Assembly: GCA_951799425.1 (NCBI GenBank)
Contig: OX637405.1
Span: forward strand, 27,444,635 to 27,508,634
DNA: 64,000 nt
Direction of reading: 5' to 3'
Origin: Ilex aquifolium
Taxonomy: Eukaryota > Streptophyta > Magnoliopsida > Aquifoliales > Aquifoliaceae
Position numbers and translations under genes: made by a program. The notes under the pieces are model-generated. The model had not been told where the DNA came from, ran no database searches, and saw nothing but the letters and a program-made list of their open reading frames with translations. Positions 10,110-21,439 of the stretch are shown here, one piece after another (position 1 is the stretch's first letter; each line of letters starts with the position of its first letter).

Positions 10110-11387
10110 TCATGCTTTCACCAGAGGATCCCGGAGAGTTATCTCCGCAGCCTCCTTGTCAAGATCAAAGTACTCATTCTCTTCCACCGGCCTGAACATA
10201 TAAAACATCACCATATAAAACGCAAGACTTCCGATCTCCTCAGCTGCATAGGCCACCCACTGATACTTATATGTTGTGATTGTCAGCAGGGCAAACACAA
10301 CAATCCTCGTATAAAATAAGTACCCAATAACCACAATATAGAATTTCCTAAATACAGACAACTTCCCCAAATTCCTCGCGGCCTTCCCATCCATCTTCGA
10401 CGCCTCCCTCAACGAGGATCTAATTGAGAAAATAATTGTAAAACAACATACAATATCCACCAAGAGAAACCCTTGATTCCAGGTCACCCAATCTTTTGTA
10501 AACGGACCCGTTTCTCCGATGACCATGGAAGCCACATTGCCCAGAACCTGTAGCGGAATCACTATCATCAACACCTTCTTACCACCTTTTCCTTGCAAAG
10601 AGGGTTCCAAAAATGACCACCAGGTACCAATCGATATAATCACCGTAGACAAAAGTAGAACCCTAATCAATTGAAATGCGTAGAAAAGTATATTCCACCC
10701 GTGGGGTGTCCCTGTGACCTTAACATAGTGTTTATACTTGGACAAGATGACTAAATTCAGAGTTTGCGTTATAATCAATAGGGTCATGAGCAAATGGATC
10801 CGATGTATTGATCTTCTGGTACGGTAACAGTGGTACAACCAAAACCCGAGAAAATATGAGTATATGAGGAAGAAAAGGAAATAGAGAGAGGGGAGCTGAG
10901 TCAACCCGGCGGAGAGATAGTCCTTGGAGGCGCCGGAATCGAGATTGTAGAGCTCTGTACGGACGTCCATGGTGACTTGCAATTCAGGGACGCAATTGGC
11001 GAAGAAGAGGGAGTATTCATTGGGGACGGTGACGGGGTAGGATTGGTTGAAGGATAAGTGAGGATGGGATGAGAGGTCGCGGAAAGTGAAAAGGAGGTAG
11101 ATGAATTTGGAGTCGATGATGCAGAAGCTGGGATTGTGCATGAGTTCGAGGAGGACTTGGATGCAGGACTCTTCGGAGAGGAGAAAGAAACCGAGGCGAG
11201 AAGAGTCGGTGGAGGAGTAAGAGGAGCTGACGGAGGCGGACATAGAGAGGTGGCCGGCGTGGGTGAAGCCGAATTTCTGGAAGACGATCATCGGGCGGGA
11301 ATCGGAAGTGATCTTTATGGTCTTGATCTCGGCGGTGGTGAAGGAGAGGAGGGTAAGAAGGATGAGGAAGAGGTGCAGTTTTGCCAT
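10110..11387 (-). CDS. Lung seven-transmembrane receptor family protein (GPR107/CAND6-7 type)
   Basis: An uninterrupted 425-codon gene. Residues 1-20 form a signal peptide (MAKLHLFLILLTLLSFTTAE). Residues 21-160 form a lumenal domain with the family's SRPMIVFQKFGFTHAG segment. Seven hydrophobic spans follow at about 165-187, 196-215, 232-257, 271-291, 305-322, 349-371 and 378-398. The cytosolic tail is acidic and contains FRPVEENEYFDLD. Length and layout match plant Lung_7-TM_R proteins, candidate GPCRs of Arabidopsis (CAND6/CAND7). Animal relatives (GPR107/108) act in Golgi trafficking, so a secretory-pathway role is likely, but this is inference. The start context AAAATGG is good, and no introns are needed, as in the Arabidopsis relatives. 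A MITE sits 102 bp upstream. Confidence 0.93.
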   Translation of the reverse strand: MAKLHLFLILLTLLSFTTAEIKTIKITSDSRPMIVFQKFGFTHAGHLSMSASVSSSYSSTDSSRLGFFLLSEESCIQVLLELMHNPSFCIIDSKFIYLLFTFRDLSSHPHLSFNQSYPVTVPNEYSLFFANCVPELQVTMDVRTELYNLDSGASKDYLSAGLTQLPSLYFLFFLIYSYFLGFWLYHCYRTRRSIHRIHLLMTLLIITQTLNLVILSKYKHYVKVTGTPHGWNILFYAFQLIRVLLLSTVIISIGTWWSFLEPSLQGKGGKKVLMIVIPLQVLGNVASMVIGETGPFTKDWVTWNQGFLLVDIVCCFTIIFSIRSSLREASKMDGKAARNLGKLSVFRKFYIVVIGYLFYTRIVVFALLTITTYKYQWVAYAAEEIGSLAFYMVMFYMFRPVEENEYFDLDKEAAEITLRDPLVKA

Positions 11388-11489
11388 TTTGGGGGTGGAG
11401 AGAGTGGTGGTGAGGAGTCAACTGGAGTTTGCAAGACCAAAAGAGGACTGACGGGGAAGACAAGGTCATCGTCGAGGGATATTCAAGAA

Positions 11490-12080
11490 GTGTTAATTAC
11501 AATTTATCCCCTCCAACTATGTTCCTTATTGCAATTAGTTCCTTATAGTTTGAAGTACTATAATTTGCCCTAAGTTTTAAGTGGATTAAATTGACTAACA
11601 ACAATAGCTGAACACCTAAAAAAACCATTATACCATCCGTCTTGTAATTTATTTTTCATTTTTTTTTCTTGAGATATCAATTTTATCCCTAAAACAAAAT
11701 AAAAAAATCAAGACTAAAAAATAAGAAAACATTCACCTTCGTCTCATTATATGGAAGGGAGGGTTTCTATTGGAAGGGGGGAAGAAAATGAGAGTTAATC
11801 ATCCGATGTAAGAGATGATGGAATGGTATAAGGGCAAGGGAAGAAATATGGATATTTGGTACAAAGAAGAAAACAGGTCAAGGGTAATTATTTTTTGCAA
11901 CAAAGTAGAAATCACGTAAATTTGGCATGTCTAACTTTTGACAATTTTTATTGTCTAAAAATAACTATTGGAGTTAATTGCAAAATATACAAACTGAAAA
12001 GGGGTAATATGTTGAAATTAAAACTTGAAGGACTAATTTGCAAACTATCCAAAGTTGAAGGGACAATTTATAATTAACCA
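11490..12080. mobile_element. Mutator-like MITE next to the seven-transmembrane gene
   Basis: A 591-bp element with long imperfect inverted ends: GTGTTAATTACAATTTATCCC on the left and, inverted, TGGTTAATTATAAATTGTCCC on the right. It is flanked by nearly identical 9-bp repeats, ATTCAAGAA (11481-11489) and ATTCAAAAA (12081-12089). A 9-bp duplication and long terminal inverted repeats point to the Mutator superfamily. No transposase is encoded. It lies upstream of the minus-strand gene that starts at 11387, in its promoter or 5' UTR. Confidence 0.75.
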
Positions 12081-12089
12081 ATTCAAAAA

Positions 12090-13125
12090 TGCCGTGATTA
12101 GTCATCCGTTGCTTGACCTGAATAGCATTATTGAACTTAAATATGACTTAATATTTGAGTTGATGATGTAGTATTGAGATTTAATAGGAATATTGTTATT
12201 GTAATTGTAATTGTTAAATTTTTTTCATTTCACACATTATTGTATCAATAAATTAAGTTAAATTGTTAATTTCTTATAACCTTACTCATCACACAAACCT
12301 AAATCTAGTTTTAAACTGTTAAACGATCTTACGCATTTGTAATTGATTTGAATTCGATTTTGGCTCTTTTAAGTTTGTTCAAACTATTAAATGAATCAAA
12401 TATGATCATATTTCTGAGCTTGTCTTTTAAATAAGTTGAATCTAAGTGATATGTAATTTGGTTTGAATAGGCTCGATTTCACTTGAATATGTCTTTGTAT
12501 ATATAAGTAGTTTGAAGTTTATCACCAAATAATCACGACATGACCAATCGTGAACTATTTTTTCAAATAATCTCAAACCATATACACTTCTCTGGATGTC
12601 TCTTTTATTTGATTAATGAGTCTTACACACAGTCACATGTGTGTGTGATTTTAAAATCGTGATCCAGGAAGATGTTTGAGAGAGATATGAGGTTGGAAAG
12701 GTATATATTATTTAGGGGTTATAGGTAAATTATAGGGAGTTAGTGATAGTTTAGGGGCAATGGATGGTTAAAGTGAGAAGAAAATATGGTATTATAAGTA
12801 TTTTAGATGTGGGCATTCAAACCCCACCTTCTTCCAATATAATAGTAATAGTAATAAATAGATTTTTGAAAAATTTGATACTATAAAGTTTAATTACTAA
12901 ACATTTTTGTTATGAAATTGAGCATGGTTTTAGGTCAAATTAGGCTTGTAAGCCTCTCACGAGTTGAACTTGAGAAAGAATTTAGTCTTGTCATTTAAGC
13001 TTCTCGTGCTCGTCTAGTCACAATGGAGACTCGAATCTCAAGAAATAAAAACTCGACAAGCAATTTACACCAAGGAATTATGAAAGTATGTGGAATTTAG
13101 ATATAAGGGGTTTTGTCATAGTAAT
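12090..13125. other. AT-rich intergenic DNA
   Basis: About 1 kb with no coding sequence, RNA gene or clear transposon ends that I can recognise. A CACACA/TGTGTG-rich patch lies near 12627-12650. Confidence 0.5.
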
Positions 13126-13134
13126 TAATGAGAT

Positions 13135-13291
13135 GAGTAATGTTACATGGACTTAAAAATTAAATTTAATAATTATAATTATTGATTTTACTGTGGATCC
13201 CGGTATTTATTGGAACCCACTACCTATTCAATAGTTGTGATTATCAAGTCTAATTTTTAAGTCTAATTTTTAAATTTATGTAGCATTACTC
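13135..13291. mobile_element. 157-bp MITE with perfect 9-bp target duplication
   Basis: Inverted ends GAGTAATG and CATTACTC enclose AT-rich arms that pair over most of their length. The 9-bp sequence TAATGAGAT occurs on both sides (13126-13134 and 13292-13300). The 9-bp duplication suggests a Mutator-type MITE. It is non-coding. Confidence 0.8.
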
Positions 13292-13647
13292 TAATGAGAT
13301 ATATCTATCATCAGATATCGATATCCGCAGGTGTTACAAGCTTGTTACTCCAAATTTAAAAGGGTTTTTTTTTTTTTTAAATTTTTAGTGTGGTCTAATA
13401 GTCAGGCTTGTTCTCTTACAAGTAAGAGGTCATAAGTTCGATAATTTTCATATTCTTTAAAGGTCAATCATACTTGTTTTCAAGGGACATATTATTAAAT
13501 TAGCTAGAATTATAATAGTTTGTTTAGAACTCGAACGAGTAGTCGACACAAACTTGAACACCCTGCAACAAAAATAAAAGGTGGTTTTGTACTAAGGTGG
13601 TGGAATCAATCCATTCAAATATTCCAAATGGATTTCTTTCTTTCTCT

Positions 13648-14857
13648 CACACACACAAATAGACCAAAATATCAAATTATAGTTAAGGCAGACTGGTAGA
13701 GTTCTATACATCTTTCAACCGTCTGTCATAAAAATAGTAATTTAAAATGGAAACTCATTGCACCCGTTTGATTGCATTCAATTGACCCAATCAATTTCAA
13801 GCAACAAAAAAGAAAAAAAAAATATTGCCCATCCGAGAGAATGTGGGTTAATCCAATCATATACCATGTAACATAGGAAATTCATTTGAACATAATGAAT
13901 TCCACATCAATTCGGGGTAAATGATTCTTTTGGAAACTAATTGATGATACATGAAATAAACCCCAAACCTGAGCTCAGGAAATGAGCTCAGCTCGGGAGC
14001 TCGGAGAAGGGAAGCAGAGCTCATTCAAGCCATAGTCTGAGCTCATCCAGCTGAGGTTAGAGCTCCCCAGAAGAGACACGAGATGAGAAATGGCAGGAGA
14101 ACAGCAAGATGACAGCAGGTACCCCCGTAATAGGAATCAAGCTGGAACCAAGGCATAAAACCCGTAACCAGCCAAGATCCTCTCCAGAAACTAAGGAGAA
14201 TCCCATGGAAGAAGGCAAAGATCTCGAGGTGGTGATCATAAAAGCCGGCCATATGGATTTTAGGTAACCCCGGGATTGGAGGAGGAGAGATGGAGGAAGA
14301 TTCCTTCATTATAGGAAGTAAAATCGGATTAGAGGTAAGCAAGAGGCTATAAAAAGAAGGCCACAAAGGACCCCAAGGGGGGGGGGGGGGGGGGGGATGA
14401 TCACACGGTATTACATTCAACACCACAAATAAGAAAGAGATGAGCTAGAGACTCCATTGCAGAGTGGATTAGCCGAGCTCAGGCCGGTGAACCACTATAG
14501 TTCTGTCGAGTTATCATCCCTTTCCTCATTCCCCTAAGCATCTACTAGCATTATTAAATTCGAGTCTTGCAGCTCAGACACCCTACTTAGCTCCATGCAG
14601 ATCGTTCATACGACTTAATCCTGTTCTATAGCTCATTCACGTAGATTTACACCATCACTAATAGTGAACGATCACAACATATTTTTGTACATGAAAATTC
14701 TTTTACATCATTCACGTACTCTAAGGGGATGAGATAAAAAAAATGAGAATAAAACTATTTATCACTTATTTTTTCAGAATTCTTATTATACGTGTTTTTT
14801 GTTTAAAAAAAATTAAAAACTAAATCAAAACAAACAAAAGAAAAATGAAATATTATC
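13648..14857. repeat. Segmental duplication, left copy (pairs with 57930-58455)
   Basis: Apart from the solo LTR at 13942-14657, this stretch aligns with 57930-58455. Shared runs include ACCATGTAACATAGGAAATT in its near form and GATCACAACATATTTTTGTA. In the right copy this segment leads straight into the 3' side of the EXO70 gene. Here it is cut at 14857 by the Tat element nest. Confidence 0.85.
13942..14657 (+). repeat. Solo LTR of the Tat family
   Basis: A 716-bp LTR running from TGATGATACA to ACACCATCA, matching the 7464-8172 LTR in ends and AGCTC-rich body. It is flanked by a perfect 5-bp duplication, CTAAT (13937-13941 and 14658-14662). No internal element sequence remains. The paralogous segment near 58290 shows the unoccupied site. 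A long G run lies at about 14376-14396. Confidence 0.95.
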
Positions 14858-15448
14858 TGATGGTGTTATTTCACGTGAATGAGCAGTGAGTTCGAGTGCA
14901 ATTGCATGTAACAGATCTGAGGTACAAGGCTCGTGAATTGGTAGATGAATGCTCTAGTTATCAGAGGTGTGGTGTGTGTAACACAGTGAAGATATAGTGG
15001 TTCACCGGGTGATGAGCTCGGCTAGTCCACTCTATAATGGAGGCTCTTGCTCCTTTCTCTTTATTGACGATGAAAGAAACTTATAGAGTCTTTTTGCTAC
15101 TACTAGGGTTCTGCCTCCAATGGAGGCACTGTACAATATTTATAGTCCACTCCCTATGTCTAAGGGATCTATTCCGGGATTCTAGCCGTTTGTTCGTGAG
15201 ATCTTGCTGAATAGGTGGAAGAAGATCTTGGTTAGTTGAGAATTTAGAGCCTTGATTGTAGCGTTTCCTTATTTCAAGGGAGTCCGCCAGTGGCCAGCTT
15301 TCTTCTTCACGTTTCCTTGATTGTTTGCTCCAGGGGGGGGGGGGGGAGACCTGAGGTCTGGGCCTCTGAGCTCTGGAGCTCCGAGCTGACCTCCTGGTCT
15401 GATCTCCCCCGAAGAGCTCATACTTAAAATTAATTCTAGGTATCATCA
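14858..15448 (-). repeat. 3' LTR of Tat element 2
   Basis: A 591-bp LTR in reverse orientation, running on the plus strand from TGATGGTGTTATTTCACG to GGTATCATCA. The complement of the polypurine tract (GTTGCCCCCCAGCCC) follows at 15449. The body contains many AGCTC words and a C/G run near 15335-15347. Confidence 0.9.
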
Positions 15449-16112
15449 GTTGCCCCCCAGCCCTTGGTTCAAGCTGGCTTGGGCTAGGGCTGAGCTGCTC
15501 TGGGATCAAGTCAGACCTCTTCGCAGCGACCTCGACCTGCGCGCGAACAGTTTCTTTTTGACGGTTTTAGGTTATCATTTCTTTCCTCTTTTTTCGTGCA
15601 CGTTCTCCACTTTCAAGGCCCACGTACCAGAGGCTTTAAATGCCCCTACGCTGAAAGGAAACGACTCACTTTACTCTTTGAAATTTCTCCCAAGTCTTTT
15701 CCTTTCTTCTTCCTCGCGATTTCTGGTTTTCCCACTCCATCAGAGGTCTTAGGGTTTCGTTGGGCATCACTCTTCCTCGACTTGGCTTGCAAGACTTGCG
15801 CTCTGTTTCTCATTTCGAGTTCTGGTTTGCCATTCGCCTGTGATTAGGTACGTTTCCTGGCCCCTTACCTGCTCTTTCGTTCTGGATCCCTCGAGTCTGA
15901 GGTGGTTTCTCCATTTCTGGACTTTTCGATTATGTTATTTTAGGAACCGAGGTCTTTCCTTGTCTCGTCTTCCCCTCTTTTTGGACCCCTAGTCCACCGC
16001 TAGGATTTTCATTATTGGGCACAATTGTGTTAACCCCAGAGTTCTCAAAGAGTGTTTTTTTGAGGTTCCACCCCTCTATAGGTCTTTTAAACTTCCATTT
16101 TCTTGCCCAGCT
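15449..16112. other. Polypurine tract and aORF-B upstream region, element 2
   Basis: This is the counterpart of 6823-7463 in element 1. It begins with the complement of the polypurine tract and continues as pyrimidine-rich leader-like DNA up to the aORF-B start. No separate gene is seen. Confidence 0.55.
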
Positions 16113-18927
16113 ATGTCTGCTTCCTCTGGAGCTACCCCTTCCTCCGTTTCTCTCTTCGGAGATCGGTCTGTTGAAGAGGATTCTGATTTAGGTGAGGTGG
16201 GTAACGACATTGACAATTTTTCAGGCGTCGATTTTATCGATGCTCAGGTACAAGCTGAGGAGCCTCCCTCAACTTCCTCCCATGTGGTCAAAAACCCCAA
16301 CAAAGGCAAAAGCAAGGTGAGTGGCGTAGGTATCTCGGCTCCGGGCATAGGGTCTGCTTTTAGAAATGCAGAGTTCGTGGGCCCTAGTGCGGTCACTCCT
16401 TCTCTTATGAAGGTTTTTAGTGCTCGTTATGGTTTTCCCCTAGGGGTTCAATGCTGGTGTCCAGACAAATTCACCCCATATGTCTCCCAGGTTCATAAGA
16501 AGGTTTGTTTCTTCGTGGCTGCCTTTGAGAATGGTCTGCGCTTTCCCTTACACCCTTTTATAAAAGGTGTTCTTCAGCATTTCAATATTTGTCCTGCTCA
16601 GCTCTCTCCTAATTTCTGGGGGGTCCTGCTGGGTCTCCTCATTTTCTTTAAGATTCACAAGCTTGGGGTTCCCACTGTTTCATTGCTCATGTATTTTTTC
16701 AATGTTAAGCATACTGCTTCCGAGGGTTTTTTATATATCTCCAAACGAACAAAGGCCAGAGTAATTATTTTTTACCTCCCGAGCTCCCATAAGCACTGGA
16801 AAAAATAATTCTTCTTCGTAGGGGGCTCACAATGGGAGTACAACTCTGCTGATAAAACAGACACTCTTCCAATCCCTAGAGCCTAGTTAGCTCCCGATAA
16901 TCTGGGTAAGTCCTTGCCCAAACTAAATGAGATCAGGTTTGGTGGCTATTTTTGACTCTGCTTTGTTAATATTGTTTCACAGGTGAACGCCATGAGCTCA
17001 GTGCAGAGGACGAACGGGTGCTGCTGAGGTTAAAGAAGTGTGCTTCAGAAAAATACTCTGATCTCATCAAACCTTGGGTCCTTGTAGAGCAAGGGTTCAG
17101 CCCTCCAGGGGTGATAATAGAATCCCCCACTCCTCTTTCTGTCGAAGCTCTCATTCCTCTTTTAGTTGCTCCGGCTAAAGAGGTGGCAGGTAGTAGTTCT
17201 CTTCTTTGACCTCCTGATTTTTTTATTTTTTTTTAAACTGCTCTTTTCGATTCTTTAGGTTCTTCCTCGATGGAGCCAACCCCAGAAGAACTCCAGGCTA
17301 AGGTAGCTCAGCTGAAGAAGGGCAGGAGTGGGAGCAAACGCAAGGTTGAGGTCGGTTCTGGTAACAGCCCTGTTACCTGAGCTAAGATGCAGAAGTCGGG
17401 AGTGCCCCCCAGCTCTCATGTTTCAACTACTGGAGCCCTTGCTAAACCATTGAGCTCTCCTGCTTCAACCTCTGGAGCTCTTGTTCCACCATTGAGCTCC
17501 CCACAAGTCACAGAGATCCCTAATTTCAAAGGGGCTCTGCATGCTCCTGGTAGAGCTCTTTCATAGGGCCTGACCTCACCTTCCTCGTCTGAGTTTGATA
17601 GGGCCCTGGAGTTGATTCCCCAGCTCCAGCCTGCCTCCCCTCCTCTTGGACCAACCAAGAAAATCTCCCAGCTATCCCAGCCGAGCTCCAAGTTGGAGAA
17701 AGGGAAGTCTTCTAAAGTGGAAGGGAGCGAAGACTCTTTCCTTGACAATGTTGATTTTGCGGCTGGTGCTATTTCTTCCATCATCCCTGACTCCGACGTT
17801 CTGAGGGCTGCCACGATGCCTCTTGAGAGCTCCATCAACTCAACCCTTTTATGGAACCATAGCTGTAAGTATTTGTTATTACTCTACTTAAGCTTCCACC
17901 TTATGCTTTTCGTTTTATGTTATTCCTTATTCCTGATCGTATATCTCCCTAGCTGGCTATACATGTGAGGGGTTTGCTGAGTCAAATCCACTCTTTGGAG
18001 AGCTCTGCCAAGGCATCCAAGGCGTTTGAAATTAAAGCCGCAGAGCTAACCTTTGCTAATGATGATCTCCAAGCTCAAATCCAGAGTCTTCAAGAGCAGG
18101 TAGAGAAGCAGGCTTCTACCATCAAGAGCTTGGAGGTGGAGAAAAAGAAAGCTGAAGAGGAAGAGAAAATGAGTAGAGATGAGCTCAAAAAGGTCTCGAA
18201 TGAGCTCAAACTTAAAACCGAGGCTTGGGTCAGAGCTAGCCAGGAGAAATTTGAGGCCTTGGGCTCTTATAACAGCATGAAAAGAGAATACGGTGTATTG
18301 GCAGAGGCGCACGATGCCACTCTAGTTGAGCTTGAGGTTTAGAGAGCTGCTGTTAAAGAGATGGATGATCTGGTTGCCAAGCTGAAGGATGATGTTATTA
18401 CCAAGTGGGCTAAAGGGTGGATTATTTTTCAGGACATAGCCGAAGAAACATATCCTGATCTGGACTTCAACTTTGAGATTCCGACTGAGGGGGAGGTAGA
18501 GGTTCTGGCTGAAAAGGAGGCAGAGGTGCCTAGTTCAGCAGGTGAGGATGGTGCCTTGGCCTCTCTTGCCTCTGAGACTGCTCCCGCTGGTTCTGAGGTG
18601 CTTACCCCTACGGCAAAGGTCCCGGCTCAGAATGTTCCTATTCCACTAGCCACCTTTGAATCCATTGCTACCGCGGCCACTTCTGAGGCTTCTTTAATTT
18701 TTGTGTCTGCTGACCTTCCTGCTGCTACCCCTTTTTCTGCTGACCTAGTAACAAGGGTTTTAACTGAAGTTGGGGTCTCTGCACAATTAACTATTCCAGA
18801 GACTTCGACTGCTGCTCTGCCGGAAGCTTCAACTGTTGTCCTATCAGAGACTTCGCCTGCTACTCCATCAAGCACACCGACTGCTGAGTTGCCAGGCTCT
18901 CTTCCCCTTGCCTCTTCAGGGTCTTAG
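16113..18927 (+). pseudogene. Antisense gene aORF-B of Tat element 2
   Basis: This copy is homologous to 6822-4172. It begins MSASSGATPSSVSLFG, has NGLRFPLHPFIKGVLQHF and QLSPNFWG, and then Ser/Pro-rich middle blocks. A long coiled coil spans about 17965-18400, and an Ala/Thr/Ser/Pro-rich acidic tail ends at 18927. Coding blocks are separated by intron-like gaps, as in element 1. It is decayed, with a few interruptions. It runs on the strand opposite to gag-pol. Confidence 0.75.
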
Positions 18928-20229
18928 GAGTCCTAAACTTAGGATAGATCTGCGCTGTCTTTTTAAGTTATTGACGTAAATACTGAACACACTTTGTTTT
19001 GTTTTTGAAGCTGTTCAATACATTTTATTATGTTCTTCAATGCAGTCTACTATGTCATTGCCACTGTTATGCTCATTGTTTTGCCTGTATTCCCCTTGCC
19101 CCCTTGCTTGGAGGAGAACCTTATTTCTCCTTTTCAAGCAAGATTATCAAATTTGAATGAACAGAATGACTGATGACGCGTCAAGTTTAGGGTCATTTTG
19201 CAAGGACTTAGCCCTTCCCATAACAGAGAGCCAGAGCATGGACTTAACTGATGATGTTTGATCCTTGGGGAGCTCATTGTTGCGCTCTGGATACCACTTG
19301 CCTCGAGGATACCTTTAGATCTCCTTGAAGCAAATGTTCAACTTAGTTTGCCAAAAGCTTCACCAAGGACTGCTGAGCTAAGAAAGTTGTTGGGATCGTG
19401 AGGTTTTACTTCTTGAGAAACTTCTCCCTGGATAGATCTAGATAATCTATAGACTTGAAGTTCGCCACACAACTTATGTTGCAGCTTATTGTGCTGGACT
19501 TCTTTTAGCTTGCTGAGTTCAGAAGATGGTTGAGGAGTATTAGGGGAATGTTAAGGCTACTGGGGAGGGTTTCTCTACCGAACCCTCAGAAAGCAGTGGG
19601 CCTTTCAGAGCTCCCATGAATGTGAATCTGGTGTGACACTGGTATTCACGCTTTTGGTTCCTCCCTAGGGGCATTAGGTGGTGGACTTTGCATTCCTCAT
19701 GATGACAAGAGGTTTGCTGGATTTGGCAAAAAGAGTAAGCAACTTGATGCTTGAGTTCTTCCAAAGGTAGATCTGCTGAGGTTATGTTGCTACATACATG
19801 AGAACTTTGATGACAGATGAGCCTGAGAAATACCAATCCATTTTCTGATGGTCTCGAAGAGATGTGCTGGAAAGGCTAGGTAGCCATTCGAGCTGACCTC
19901 AACCCAAAGAAATCTGGGATGAGTTTTGTTCAGGTTGGGTCGAGCTCATACTTGTTCCTAATTACCTTGATCGCATTAGGGGGTCACCCTGTGCTGATTC
20001 ATCTTTTTCTGCATTTATTCAACTGCTTTCCAAAATCGTAACTGTCATCATTAATTAGGAAACCAAAAGGACCGCCGACTCTACTTTCTGTGCGGTTCTT
20101 GGTTTCTTAAAAACTCATGATTTTCTTTAAAGCCTCCAATACCTCTTGGATTTCTTCCTCCTTTGCCGAAATATTTCAGAGTCTTTTCTTGAACCTTGGA
20201 GATTACATTCTTGCCTCATTGTAGTCTTG
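18928..20229. other. Spacer between aORF-B and aORF-A, element 2
   Basis: About 1.3 kb downstream of aORF-B and upstream of aORF-A. It has a T-rich stretch just after aORF-B that may serve 3'-end formation. The right part is similar to the stretch before aORF-A of element 3 (35042-35804). No gene is recognised. Confidence 0.5.
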
Positions 20230-21271
20230 ATGGCTGCCCCTGTTTCTTCCCAGTTTAAAGAACGCGCTTCCTTTGGGATTGACTAGAAGTGGCATTCTCG
20301 TTACTTAACCCCTTCAACGATGAAGCCTTCAGACTTAGAAGACATCAAAAAATGGTTCTTCCCTGAACTGGACTTGTCCCGACCTCTGATGAGCCTTGTA
20401 ACTACCTTCCTCGAGGGGAGGTTTGCTTTTTCGAGGGTGCTATGGACATGGGGCTTCGTCTTCCCATTCATCCTTCCATCGGGTGGGTCCTTGCGTATTA
20501 TGGCTTGTGTCCTTCTCGTCTCTCGCCCCGAGGTTGGGTTGCTATGTCAGCTTTTTCCTCTTCCGGCAATAGTGGATTCCCTACTGTTGTTGAGTTCCTT
20601 TATTTCTATGAGATTGAAGAGGATGAACTCCCCTGCTTCAGTTTCTTTCGGTGGAGGCACTTCAACTTGCCCCCTGGTTCTTGACCTTCCTTCTCTTCCT
20701 GAAGGGTGGTCTCAACGCTTCTTTTTCGCATCCGGGAATTATTGGAGGTCTACCGAGCAGTGCTGCTCTAGGACTAGAATTCCACGCTCCTGGGGGAGCT
20801 TCTCTCGTATAGGTATGTTTAGGCAAAGCTATCTTGACTAAATCCTGTGAAAATTTGTTCTCATTATGTTTTCGTTATGCAGGTGCCCCTGACCTGGATT
20901 TGCTGGAGATGATGAATATCGATCAACTACTGCTCGTAGATCCCATGCCTTTTTCGGATCTGATGACGCCTGAGAACCTCTATTTGCTTGGCGCTGAGGC
21001 AACTGCCCTGGAGTTTTCTTTCTTCCCAGATTCGCCTTGTACCCCTCTCTCTGATTTCGACGAGGAAGGGGATGCGGGTGTTTCCTCAAAGAAGCGCAGG
21101 AGGGATGGTTCCTCTTCACCTGATTCTTCTCTTGCCACTGTTTTGTTTTCCTCAGCAGGCGAGAAGCTTCTGAAGTTGCTCTCTGAGACGGAAAAGGAAA
21201 GGGACGAGCTGAGAGAGGAGAACGCCCGCCTAAAGGAAGAGGTTGCTGAGCTAAAGCAGCAGCTTAAATAG
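20230..21271 (+). pseudogene. Antisense gene aORF-A of Tat element 2
   Basis: Homologous to 3153-2065 and 35805-36875. The first block has MGLRLPIHPSIGWVLAYYG and CPSRLSPRGW. A short intron-like gap (about 20812-20881) is followed by the second block, with APDLDLLEMMNIDQLLL, an acidic Ser/Asp stretch, the basic patch SSKKRRRDG and a C-terminal leucine zipper. In the zipper, leucines are seven apart, with Asn, Val and Leu at the alternate core positions. It is lightly broken. The function is unknown; the leucine zipper and basic patch suggest a dimeric nuclear protein. Confidence 0.75.
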
Positions 21272-21439
21272 AACTAGGAGCTCTTTTTTCCTGTACCCTG
21301 TTTTATTCAATGAACTGCCAGGCTTTTATGTAACTTTTGCATCTTCTTTTTCCTTCTAAATGTTTGTGATTGTGAATCCTGGTTTTGACTAGGTTCCACT
21401 ATTTTGTGTACCCGTGGGTTGGAGTTCTTTCTGCTAGTC

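Noticed and set aside
11136-11573. Open frame antisense to the 5' end of the seven-transmembrane gene
   Set aside because: It is the mirror of a GC-rich coding region, has low-complexity Glu/Gly/Arg composition and runs into a MITE.
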